A stretch of 30,153 nt of DNA from CF-113 sp050695155 (GTDB lineage Bacteria; Chloroflexota; Ktedonobacteria; Ktedonobacterales; Ktedonobacteraceae). Of this stretch, positions 23,027-30,153 are shown one piece after another. The first letter of the stretch is position 1; each line of letters begins with the position of its first letter. The notes under the pieces are model-generated. The model did no database searches. It was not told the DNA's origin and worked only from the letters and a program-made list of their open reading frames with translations. The translations under genes were made by a program, and so were the position numbers. Where the stretch lies: positions 1 through 30,153 of the forward strand of contig JBOGTO010000250.1 in the NCBI GenBank assembly GCA_050695155.1, read 5' to 3'.

Positions 23027-23056
23027 TGCCAGGGCTTTTCCCGCCCTGGCAATTTT
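23027..23056 (+). terminator. gltX terminator
   Basis: TGCCAGGGC (23027-23035) pairs perfectly with GCCCTGGCA (23043-23051) around TTTTCCC and is followed by ATTTTG, directly after the gltX stop. Confidence 0.8.
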
Positions 23057-23084
23057 GAATGATTGAAAATGCGAGAGAAAATCT

Positions 23085-23741
23085 ATGCCACAAAGCGATT
23101 ATATTCTGCGACTGGCTGAGCAAGTGGGCCGCGCGCTGGCTCAAATTCTCTATAAACAAGAGCGCCAGGACTATGAGGGCGCGTTCATTTTTATCGATGA
23201 GCAGTACAAACAAACGCTTGGCATGGGCGCGGGCTTCATTCACTCCGCCCCGGAAGAGACGCTGCTTGCCATGCTGACCTCTGTGGGCGAACTGGACACT
23301 GAGAAATGCTGGTTGCTTGCCACGCTACTGAAAGCCGAAGGCGAAATTCACCAGTTGGAGGAGAACGAAAACGACAGTTATTACTGTTTCCTGAAAGCCC
23401 TGAACCTGTATCTTGAGGTGCTATCAACAGACACCTCCTATGACCACATCGACCAGCTTGCTGAAATCGAAGGACTTACCTATAAATTGGCAGACTATGA
23501 CCTGCCACAGCACACGCAAGAGATGCTCTTCCGCTACTTTGAACGCACTGGCCGCTTCTCGCAGGCCGAAGACACGCTCGATGAAATGCTCGAAGCAAAC
23601 CCCGGAGATCGGGGCATTGTAGTCAAAGGCATTGCATTTTATCACCGCCTGCTACAGAAAAGCGATGCTGCGCTGCTTGGCGGAAACCTGAGCAGGGATG
23701 AAGTAGAAGAGGGATTGTCCAGATTGACTGGCAAGGCATAA
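23085..23741 (+). CDS. DUF6483-like helical-repeat protein
   Basis: This 218-residue soluble protein is predicted almost entirely helical. It opens with DYILRLAEQVGRALAQILYKQERQDYEGAFIFIDEQYKQTLG, a pattern I associate with DUF6483. It has TPR-like helical pairs (for example CWLLATLLKAEGEIHQLE and SYYCFLKALNLYLEVL, then FERTGRFSQAEDTLDEMLEANPG). No enzyme motif is visible. A scaffold or tetratricopeptide-type interaction role is the natural guess. Its ATG has only a weak AGAGA site. Confidence 0.65.
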   Translation: MPQSDYILRLAEQVGRALAQILYKQERQDYEGAFIFIDEQYKQTLGMGAGFIHSAPEETLLAMLTSVGELDTEKCWLLATLLKAEGEIHQLEENENDSYYCFLKALNLYLEVLSTDTSYDHIDQLAEIEGLTYKLADYDLPQHTQEMLFRYFERTGRFSQAEDTLDEMLEANPGDRGIVVKGIAFYHRLLQKSDAALLGGNLSRDEVEEGLSRLTGKA

Positions 23742-23767
23742 CTATTGGTGAAAGGAAATCTGCATTT

Positions 23768-24238
23768 ATGATTCTGCCAAATTGGGGGCGTAAGCTCTTT
23801 GTGCTTTGCTGCATGAGTCTTCTTGCAACGATAGTGTTAGCTGCCTGTGGTGATCTCACCTCGTCTGGAACGCCTGCAACGCCCACAGCAAACCCACCCA
23901 ACGGCGCAACCGCGACCGCCGCAGTCGAGGCGCTCATCAAAGAGATGACCCTGGTCGGAACGCCCACAGCGAAGATAGTCTCTGGCACTACCTTTGAGGT
24001 GGACGGGAAGATCAAGAATGGAGATAGCAAACAGCACGATATTTATATAGAGGCGTCATTGCTTGATGCGTCAGGAAAGACCATCGTGACAACCGCCCCT
24101 TTCAACGTGGACGACGTAGCCGGTGGGGAAACCGTACCATACTCTATTCAGGGGACGACCCCACAACCAACATGGGCAAGTGTTAAGGTGACGATCGTTA
24201 CGGTTAAGGAGAATGTGAACGGAACGGGTACAGATTAG
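23768..24238 (+). CDS. Putative lipoprotein, FxLYD-like domain
   Basis: The 156-residue precursor has a lipoprotein signal (basic GRK, hydrophobic core, lipobox LAAC with C27). A Thr/Pro/Ala-rich linker follows, then one beta-sandwich of about 95 residues: TFEVDGKIKNGDSKQHDIYIEASLLDASGKTI ... FNVDDVAGGETVPYSI. This looks like an FxLYD domain, typical of surface lipoproteins of unknown function. AAAGGA lies 13 bases before the ATG. It lies 26 bp behind the DUF6483-like gene, so the two may form an operon. Confidence 0.7.
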   Translation: MILPNWGRKLFVLCCMSLLATIVLAACGDLTSSGTPATPTANPPNGATATAAVEALIKEMTLVGTPTAKIVSGTTFEVDGKIKNGDSKQHDIYIEASLLDASGKTIVTTAPFNVDDVAGGETVPYSIQGTTPQPTWASVKVTIVTVKENVNGTGTD

Positions 24239-24277
24239 CAGCTTTGTAATGTTTTTCTGCTCATAAGAGGTAAACGA

Positions 24278-24913
24278 GTGTCCTCGATAAAATCGGCGCA
24301 GGTTGCGCGTTCGACGGTCAGGGATACATGGCGCTGGCTCTGGCCCGATGTACTGATGCGCATAATCCCACTTGGCGCGATCCCATTTCTGTATATTGTG
24401 GTGTTTCACCTGCCGCTATCTTTCCTGGGATTGACACTGCACAACTGGCCTTTACAACTCGCACTGGGATTTGGCATCGGTCTGGCGATGACAGCCTTTG
24501 CAATCGGCTACCGCGTAACCATTGTCGGCCCCTGGTTTCGCTGGCCGACGCTCACCGATCATGCACTACAAAGCTTCTACTACCTGATTATCAACGGTCC
24601 AGTTGAAGAACTCTTTTTTCGTGGCTTCCTGCTGGCAGCGGTCGCGCAGTGGACGGGCTGGATCGGCTGGGGCTGGCTGGTCAGCACAGTCGTATACACC
24701 CTTTATCACCGCCTGGGCAAGTGGAGCTGGCGCAGCGTAGGCGGCGTGGGGCTGGCCGGTCTGGTTTTCAGCTTTCTCTACATCCTTCAGCCCGACCCGC
24801 GCTCATTACTGGCAGTGGTGATTGTGCATGGCTTTACCACCTGGGGCTTCCTCAGCCTGGGCGACGAGTTTATGTACCGTCGTTGGAAACGCAGACAAAA
24901 GGTAGAATCATAA
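24278..24913 (+). CDS. CPBP-family intramembrane metalloprotease
   Basis: This 211-residue polytopic membrane protein has the three conserved CPBP (CAAX-protease and bacteriocin-processing) motifs: EELFFRG (E110, E111, R115), the histidine in YTLYHR (H144) and VIVHGFTTW (H184). These would hold the catalytic metal within the membrane. Substrates in bacteria are mostly unknown; protein processing or bacteriocin immunity are typical roles. The start is GTG with AAGAGG upstream. Confidence 0.85.
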   Translation: MSSIKSAQVARSTVRDTWRWLWPDVLMRIIPLGAIPFLYIVVFHLPLSFLGLTLHNWPLQLALGFGIGLAMTAFAIGYRVTIVGPWFRWPTLTDHALQSFYYLIINGPVEELFFRGFLLAAVAQWTGWIGWGWLVSTVVYTLYHRLGKWSWRSVGGVGLAGLVFSFLYILQPDPRSLLAVVIVHGFTTWGFLSLGDEFMYRRWKRRQKVES

Positions 24914-24983
24914 TTTACGAATGTTCCTGGAACCTCGCGTCCTTACAAGAGTAAGCTTTTTGAAACGCACCATCGTCAGAGGC

Positions 24984-25030
24984 TGTCATCCTTCGCTTCC
25001 CTCTGTCATCTTGAGCGCAGCGAAGGATCT
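24984..25030. repeat. Dispersed intergenic repeat (TGTCATCCTTCGCT... family)
   Basis: TGTCATCCTTCGCTTC is followed by TGTCATCTTGAGCGCAGCG and AAGGATCT. The outer parts ATCCTTCGCT (24988-24997) and AGCGAAGGAT (25019-25028) are a perfect inverted repeat that can form a hairpin. TGTCATCCTGAGC...GAAGGATCT is a recurrent intergenic repeat in many bacterial genomes. A second, related copy is at 1-32. It sits between convergent genes. Confidence 0.65.
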
Positions 25031-25050
25031 CTGGAATGCATTTCCATATC

Positions 25051-26049
25051 TCACACATCTACTTCGACGCCTAGACCCAAATAGCGAGCGCGATTATAGA
25101 CGCGCAAGGCTACAGCCACGTCCTGTACGGCATTGCCCACCGATTTGAAGACGGTTATTTCCTCCGCTGATTGACGGGCGGGACGCGCGCCCCGCACAAT
25201 CTCGCCCAGCTCGCTCCATGTTTCCGAGCCTGAGATACGCCCGGCGGCTAACGCCTGCAACAAATCGCCTGCTTCGGCCATAGCGGACTCGCGCTGGTCA
25301 ACTACGATACGCGCGTGGGCTAGCGTCTCCGCGTCGATCTCGCACATTTCGGGAGTAAATGCTCCCACCGCGTTGATGTGTGTACCGGGCGCAATATCGC
25401 GCCACTCAAAAAGCGGGGTAGTCGCGGTCGTCGCGCAGGCCACCAGTGATGCGCCGGACAGGGCTTCGCGGGAAGACTCGAGCGAGAAATGCTGTAGCGG
25501 CGGGCAGTCGTTGCCCAGCATGTGTTGAACCGTTTCCACCAGCGCGTGATAATGCAGCATGTCTCGATTTACGACGCGCACTTCGCGTAGTGGACGCGCG
25601 GTATGTGCCGCCACAATCTGCATAGGAGCCTGCGCGCCCGCGCCGAAAACGGTCAATATAGCGGCATCCTGACGTGCGAGAAGCGCGGTTGCCAGGCCAG
25701 ATGCTGCGCCTGTGCGCATAGCCGTCAGCCAGCCGCCCTCCATAATCGCCAGAGCGCGTCCCGTCGTATCATCCAGCAGCAGCACCGTCGCATAGATACG
25801 GGAAAGTCCGCCCTGCGGATTGCGCGGCATAACCGTCACCACTTTCAAACCAAAGGCATGTTCTTGCGACGTTTGTATAAGTGAGGGCATTAACAATGCC
25901 ACGCCTTGTTCGGCAAGTGGGACGGCGGCTCGCTGCGGAACCAGCGCGAGTCCATCGCGCAACGCGCCGAATGCGACGTTCATAGCCTCAATCGCATCAC
26001 GCATGGTCAGGCAGCGTTGCGCATCGGCGCGGGAAAGAATGAGAGCCAT
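25051..26049 (-). CDS. Ornithine cyclodeaminase / mu-crystallin family dehydrogenase
   Basis: This 332-residue protein has the family architecture. The N-terminal substrate part has the catalytic-type lysine K69 in FGLKVVTVMP and the RTGAASGLA block (R112-). The Rossmann part has FGAGAQAPMQ (135-144). The end carries FKSVGNAVQDVA with the conserved aspartate. Members convert ornithine to proline, reduce cyclic imines (ketimines) or oxidise alanine, and cannot be separated by sight. GAAAGGAAAAG precedes the ATG. Confidence 0.85.
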   Translation of the reverse strand: MALILSRADAQRCLTMRDAIEAMNVAFGALRDGLALVPQRAAVPLAEQGVALLMPSLIQTSQEHAFGLKVVTVMPRNPQGGLSRIYATVLLLDDTTGRALAIMEGGWLTAMRTGAASGLATALLARQDAAILTVFGAGAQAPMQIVAAHTARPLREVRVVNRDMLHYHALVETVQHMLGNDCPPLQHFSLESSREALSGASLVACATTATTPLFEWRDIAPGTHINAVGAFTPEMCEIDAETLAHARIVVDQRESAMAEAGDLLQALAAGRISGSETWSELGEIVRGARPARQSAEEITVFKSVGNAVQDVAVALRVYNRARYLGLGVEVDV

Positions 26050-26245
26050 GAAGAACTTTTCCTTTCGCTAAACGTCATACTAGTAGAAGGTAAATATGCT
26101 CAAGCGGCTTCGCCAGCTATCCTATTTTCGTTACCTTTGAAATACCGGTTCGTCTGGCATTAAAGTATTATATATCGCGGGCTTCTGGCAAGCGTATGGT
26201 TTTCGGCATTACCTGACTTCGTCATCACCCTGGAGGATCACTTCT

Positions 26246-27196
26246 TTGAAAATTGTTGTTACCGGTGGGGCTGGCTTTATCGGTTCCCACTTATGCGCCC
26301 GTCTATTGGAAGACGGACACAGCGTACTGTGTGTTGATAACCTGCTCACAGGTTCAGAACGTAACATCGAACCTTTACGCACTCATCCCCATTTTTCATT
26401 CTTAGAACACGATGTCACTCAACCCTTTACCTTTGAGGCGGACGCTATTTATCACATGGCTAGCCCTGCCAGCCCGGTCGGCTACATGGAACATCCCATT
26501 GAAACGATTCTGGTCAACAGCCAGGGAACGTATATGATGCTCGAACAGGCTCGCCAACAGCAGGCTATGTTCCTGTTCTCTTCAACTTCGGAAGCTTACG
26601 GCGATCCCCTGATGCATCCACAGCGCGAGGACTACTGGGGCAACGTAAACCCCATCGGGCCACGCGCCTGCTATGACGAAAGCAAACGCCTGGGCGAAAC
26701 CCTGACGATGGAATTTTATCGACAATACCGGCTTAACGCGCGTATTGTGCGCATCTTCAATACCTATGGTCCCAATAGCCAGGCCGATGACGGCCGCATG
26801 ATTCCTAATTTCATCACCCAGGCGCTGCAAAACAAACCCCTGACCATCTACGGGAATGGCAGCAAGACGCGCAGTATTTGCTATGTGAGCGATCTTGTCG
26901 AGGGTCTTGTACTCGCCATGTTCAAACCGTTCACGGCTGGCGAAGTCATCAATCTGGGCAACACCGAAGAGCATACTGTGTTGGAATTCGCGGAGACGAT
27001 CATTGGATTGTGCAATGCAACCTCTCCCATTGTATTTGAGCCGGGCCGCATCGATGACCCGGAGCGCCGTCGCCCCGATATTACCAAAGCGCAACACATG
27101 CTGGGCTGGCAACTACAAGTGAGCAAAGAGGAAGGACTGCGCCGCACCATTGAATGGTTCAGCAAGCAGCTTCCTCACCTGACGACAGTTTCGTAG
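26246..27196 (+). CDS. UDP-glucuronate decarboxylase-like NAD-dependent epimerase/dehydratase
   Basis: This 316-residue extended short-chain dehydrogenase starts with GGAGFIGS (7-14) and has the YxxxK pair Y143/K147. The blocks SPASPVGYMEHPIET (73-87), SSTSEAYGDPLMHPQ and YWGNVNPIGPRACYDESKR are those of UDP-xylose synthases (UXS), which oxidise and decarboxylate UDP-glucuronate to UDP-xylose. Start is TTG with GGAGG 9 bases upstream. It begins a plus-strand cluster with polysaccharide genes, supporting a nucleotide-sugar role. Confidence 0.85.
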   Translation: MKIVVTGGAGFIGSHLCARLLEDGHSVLCVDNLLTGSERNIEPLRTHPHFSFLEHDVTQPFTFEADAIYHMASPASPVGYMEHPIETILVNSQGTYMMLEQARQQQAMFLFSSTSEAYGDPLMHPQREDYWGNVNPIGPRACYDESKRLGETLTMEFYRQYRLNARIVRIFNTYGPNSQADDGRMIPNFITQALQNKPLTIYGNGSKTRSICYVSDLVEGLVLAMFKPFTAGEVINLGNTEEHTVLEFAETIIGLCNATSPIVFEPGRIDDPERRRPDITKAQHMLGWQLQVSKEEGLRRTIEWFSKQLPHLTTVS

Positions 27197-27234
27197 AAGT
27201 TCATACGAACTTCCTGAGAGCGTGAATTATTCAT

Positions 27235-28866
27235 ATGCAGATTCCCGAAGCGGGCGAGTTACAACAAACCCGCCGCGATTCATGGCGACAAACGATATGG
27301 GATAGAGGTCAGGAGATCATCACCACACCAAATGTGGTGGGAGTGATCGCCTGTGCCGCGCTGCTCTTTTTGCTGCTCGTCCCGCCGTTGCCCTGGAATA
27401 TCCGCCTACCGCTGTATGGGGCGGCACTGGTATGGACGATCTTGCGCCCGCGCACGGCCCTCTACCTGATGCCTTTAGCTGTTCCCTGGGGATCGCTCGA
27501 CTACATCGATGTGAGTGCGTTGCGCCTTAATAGCGCGGATATACTGGTCATCTTTCTCGCGCTTGGCTGGCTAATTAACTGCGGATTGGCCGCGCACACG
27601 AAGCTACGCGACCGCGAAGCCGCGCATGTACCAGTCTATCTGATAGTCGCTATGCTGGCTCTGGTAGCCACGATGTTGCTCTCAATGAAGGTGGCAATCA
27701 ACGTCAAAGATAGCCTGAAAGAGATCAGCAAGTGGCTGGAAGTGCTGGTCATTCTGCTGTTGGGCAGCCAGTACCTGCGCGCGCGCCGCCAGGTGTGGAC
27801 CATCATTGTGCTTATCTGCATTGCCGGGGTGACGCAGGCTTTCTATGCCTATAGCCAGGCGTACCTTAGTCTTGGCCCCACATCATTTATACGCAGCGAC
27901 ATTTTGCGCGTATACGGCACGTTTGGGCAGCCCAACCCTTTCGCGGCGTACATCAACCTGCCGTTGAGTATCACGCTTGCGCTCACTTTGCTGGGACGCG
28001 GCTGGCTGACCCGCGTCCTGGCAGGAACAGCTACTGTAGCGTTGGCACTGGCCGAGTACCTTTCGCAATCGCGCGGGGCTGAAATCGCGCTCGCGGCTGC
28101 ACTCGTCTTCATCGTACTGGCCGGAATGCCTGCCATACGTAAACTGTGCCGCGTCCTGATTATCCCGCTGCTGGCATTCATCGCGGCATTGCTGGCCGGT
28201 CTGGTGCCACAATCTCTCTTCAATCCCGCGCTGAAATTCCTGGGGCTTACAGGCATTTCACTGGTTGAACCAAATGACGCCGATTTCTCGACAGCCGAAC
28301 GCCTGGCACACTGGATCGCTGGACTCCGCATGTATTTCGACCATCCTATTCTCGGTGTCGGTATCGGCAACTACCCCGATGCCTACCCGCCCTATCATAT
28401 TACGAAGTTCCTGGACCCACTGGGACACGCGCACAATTACTATATCAACGTTGCAGCCGAAATGGGGACCATTGGCCTGATCGTCTACCTGTTCTTCCTG
28501 TTCGCTATCTATTTCGCTGGAATGCGTATCTTAAAACGTATTAATAACAGGTACTCGCGCGCTAAAGCCTTACCTGTACAGGATCAGCCACCCATTCAAG
28601 CACCGATGGGTATACACAACAAGCTTTCATTGCTCTGCCGTCCTTTCAGCCTGGTTCGTCATTACAGGCAACAAGGGACGATTGAAACCGTCGGGATGCT
28701 CACCAATGATCGCGCGCTGGCAATCGGTCTGATCGCCGCGTTGATTACCGTAAGCGTCCATAACTTCGTCGATGATGTGTATGTACACAGTTTGACTAAT
28801 CTCATTGCGTTACTACTCATCGCGCTTATCCGTTTAGAGAGAGTAACGCCCGATGTACAAAAGTAA
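27235..28866 (+). CDS. O-antigen ligase / polymerase-like membrane protein
   Basis: This 543-residue protein has about 12 hydrophobic segments and the Wzy/WaaL-type periplasmic loop ending at GLRMYFDHPILGVGIGNYPDAYP ... HAHNYYINVAAEMGTIGL. Its conserved R/H residues are those of the O-antigen ligase (Wzy_C) family. These enzymes join or polymerise lipid-linked glycans outside the membrane. A polar insert near 460-490 precedes the last two helices. It lies between the nucleotide-sugar gene and a flippase-like gene. Confidence 0.8.
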   Translation: MQIPEAGELQQTRRDSWRQTIWDRGQEIITTPNVVGVIACAALLFLLLVPPLPWNIRLPLYGAALVWTILRPRTALYLMPLAVPWGSLDYIDVSALRLNSADILVIFLALGWLINCGLAAHTKLRDREAAHVPVYLIVAMLALVATMLLSMKVAINVKDSLKEISKWLEVLVILLLGSQYLRARRQVWTIIVLICIAGVTQAFYAYSQAYLSLGPTSFIRSDILRVYGTFGQPNPFAAYINLPLSITLALTLLGRGWLTRVLAGTATVALALAEYLSQSRGAEIALAAALVFIVLAGMPAIRKLCRVLIIPLLAFIAALLAGLVPQSLFNPALKFLGLTGISLVEPNDADFSTAERLAHWIAGLRMYFDHPILGVGIGNYPDAYPPYHITKFLDPLGHAHNYYINVAAEMGTIGLIVYLFFLFAIYFAGMRILKRINNRYSRAKALPVQDQPPIQAPMGIHNKLSLLCRPFSLVRHYRQQGTIETVGMLTNDRALAIGLIAALITVSVHNFVDDVYVHSLTNLIALLLIALIRLERVTPDVQK

Positions 28867-28885
28867 GAGGCACCTGGAGGATAAA

Positions 28886-30055
28886 TTGATAACCCCTAAT
28901 ACCAGTTCGAGTAGCGCGTCCACCGACAACACGCTCATGGAAGCCGATTCGCCCACCGACGGCATAGAGGAAAAAAAGGCGCAATTATTACAGCAGGAGA
29001 CCAACCAGGAGCCAGAGATTACCCGCGAACAGCTCTCCATCGGGAAACGTCTGCTGAACTGGCGCACTATTATTCCCCTGATAATCGTCATTGTAGCGCT
29101 GGTTTATTTCGCAAAACAAGAGCATATCAATCTACAACAAACATGGGCGGCTATCCGGCACGCGAACGCCTGGCTCCTGCTCGCCTCTTTTTGTATCTAT
29201 TACCTTTCATTCCCAATTCGTACTCTACGCTGGCAGTTCTTACTACAGAACGTGGGCTATACGAAAGCGAATGGTGTGCATCTGCCCCGATTCCCGAAGC
29301 TGCTGGAAATTCTCTACATCTCCTGGTTTGCCAATGTCATTGTTCCCGCCAAGTTGGGCGACCTCTATCGCGCTTACCTGTTGCGCACAGAAACAGGCCT
29401 CCCGGCCTCTCGCACCTTCGGCACCGTGTTGGCGGAACGTTTGCTTGACCTGTTCGTGCTTTTGATGCTGTTCATCCCGGCTGTCATTATCAGCCTGCAC
29501 GAAAATCTGCCGAGTCAGTTAAGAGCAGGTCTGATTGTGACCCTGGCTCTAGTGGTGATTGGCGCTGCCGTACTAATCGTGCTGCGCATCTTTCCCAGGC
29601 AGGTTGAACGCCTGATACCCGCCCGTTTTCGCGCTCATTACAACCACTTCCAGGAAGGCACGCTCGGCTCATTTCGCCGCGTTCCCCGCCTGGGCGCTTT
29701 AACCGTAGGGGTCTGGGCCTGCGAATCGCTACGTTTCTTCTTTGTGGCCCTGGCCTTTGGGCTACTGACTGGCAGCATGTTACATATTGTGGCCGCCTCG
29801 CTATTCATCGCGCTTGGTGAAGCGTTGCTAACCGTTGTGCCATTCACAGGCGGCGGCGTAGGGCTCGTCGAAGGCGGCATGTTTGCCATGATCGCCCTCT
29901 TCAGCGCTAATACTAGCGTGGCCGCTGCCGCTATCCTGACAGACCGCACCATCAGCCTGTTCAGCATCCTGGTGTTCGGCTTCATCGTCTTCATGGTCGC
30001 CTTCGGGCGCGACACACGCAAAGCCGCCCTGAAACTGAAACAAAAACCAGCATAA
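28886..30055 (+). CDS. UPF0104 / lysylphosphatidylglycerol-synthase-type membrane protein
   Basis: After a Ser/Glu-rich cytoplasmic head of about 60 residues come 7-8 membrane segments with the LPG synthase TM-region motifs: FPIRTLRWQFLLQNVG, ISWFANVIVPAKLGDLYRAYLL, GTVLAERLLDLFVLL, and FTGGGVGLVEGGMFAM. No C-terminal aminoacyl-transferase domain is present, so this is the flippase-like membrane part alone (AglD/YbhN type). I favour the TTG at 28886, 5 bases after GGAGG. An ATG at 28853, overlapping the previous gene by 14 bp, is the alternative (400 residues). It is the last gene of the cluster. Confidence 0.8.
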   Translation: MITPNTSSSSASTDNTLMEADSPTDGIEEKKAQLLQQETNQEPEITREQLSIGKRLLNWRTIIPLIIVIVALVYFAKQEHINLQQTWAAIRHANAWLLLASFCIYYLSFPIRTLRWQFLLQNVGYTKANGVHLPRFPKLLEILYISWFANVIVPAKLGDLYRAYLLRTETGLPASRTFGTVLAERLLDLFVLLMLFIPAVIISLHENLPSQLRAGLIVTLALVVIGAAVLIVLRIFPRQVERLIPARFRAHYNHFQEGTLGSFRRVPRLGALTVGVWACESLRFFFVALAFGLLTGSMLHIVAASLFIALGEALLTVVPFTGGGVGLVEGGMFAMIALFSANTSVAAAAILTDRTISLFSILVFGFIVFMVAFGRDTRKAALKLKQKPA

Positions 30056-30061
30056 AAAAAC

Positions 30062-30153
30062 CAGAGGATAATACGCGCCTCTGCCAGGGCAAGAGAGGCT
30101 GTAGGGGCGGGGGTGAGGCGGAGTGGGGAGGGGACGCTTGCGTCGCCCTGGGT
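30062..30153. repeat. Hairpin and G-rich intergenic sequence at window edge
   Basis: CAGAGG (30062-30067) and CCTCTG (30078-30083) form a 6-bp stem after the last stop, without a T tail. A strongly G-rich, strand-asymmetric stretch follows (30100-30132), then GACGC-TT-GCGTC (30133-30144), a small perfect palindrome. It resembles a dispersed intergenic repeat but is cut by the window end. Confidence 0.35.

Noticed and set aside
1..30153. CRISPR array or Cas genes near IscB
   Set aside because: No regularly spaced identical repeats were seen; the HNH/RuvC protein has the IscB domain order and length, not that of Cas9.

Overview
The window looks like chromosome of a Ktedonobacteria-type Chloroflexota. 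This is an inference from several things: an IscB locus of the kind abundant in Ktedonobacter, Gram-positive-style lipoproteins, a B. subtilis-like LexA, frequent TTG/GTG starts, and several lineage-type hypothetical proteins (DUF6483-like, YggT with a long Pro-rich head, DedA with a Gln/Pro/Trp tail). No database search was possible.

Layout. 1-7.6 kb (minus strand): a saccharopine-dehydrogenase-like enzyme and a putrescine-type aminotransferase, then a DUF433/DUF5615 toxin-antitoxin-like pair, then a four-gene polar amino-acid ABC importer (ATPase, lipoprotein, two permeases) with a strong promoter. 7.8-9.9 kb (plus): an alpha/beta hydrolase, tmRNA (ssrA) and a general-stress-type protein. 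9.9-13.2 kb (minus): DedA protein, a membrane-anchored disordered protein, and lexA with its promoter and candidate operators. 13.25-14.87 kb (minus): an IscB nuclease gene with its upstream omegaRNA, a solo IS200/IS605-like element without tnpA, ending about 60 bp upstream of the lexA -35 box. 15.0-18.5 kb (minus): a tightly coupled operon of unknown function (Cys-rich protein, small soluble protein, two single-pass membrane proteins, the last with a baseplate-J-like region), preceded by a possible 39-codon ORF and an XRE regulator. 18.7-24.9 kb: bifunctional-nuclease-family protein, yggT, lysA, gltX, a DUF6483-like protein, a lipoprotein and a CPBP protease. 25.0-26.1 kb: ornithine cyclodeaminase-family enzyme. 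26.2-30.1 kb (plus): a surface-polysaccharide cluster (UDP-glucuronate decarboxylase-like, O-antigen-ligase-like, UPF0104/LPG-synthase-like membrane protein).

Most noteworthy: (1) the apparently complete IscB-omegaRNA system next to lexA; (2) a DUF5615 toxin frame, full length and uninterrupted but lacking any ATG/GTG/TTG start, with an ATC codon exactly where the Shine-Dalgarno predicts initiation and with the toxin ahead of the antitoxin; (3) the uncharacterised 15-18 kb membrane operon. No CRISPR array, rRNA or ordinary tRNA was seen.
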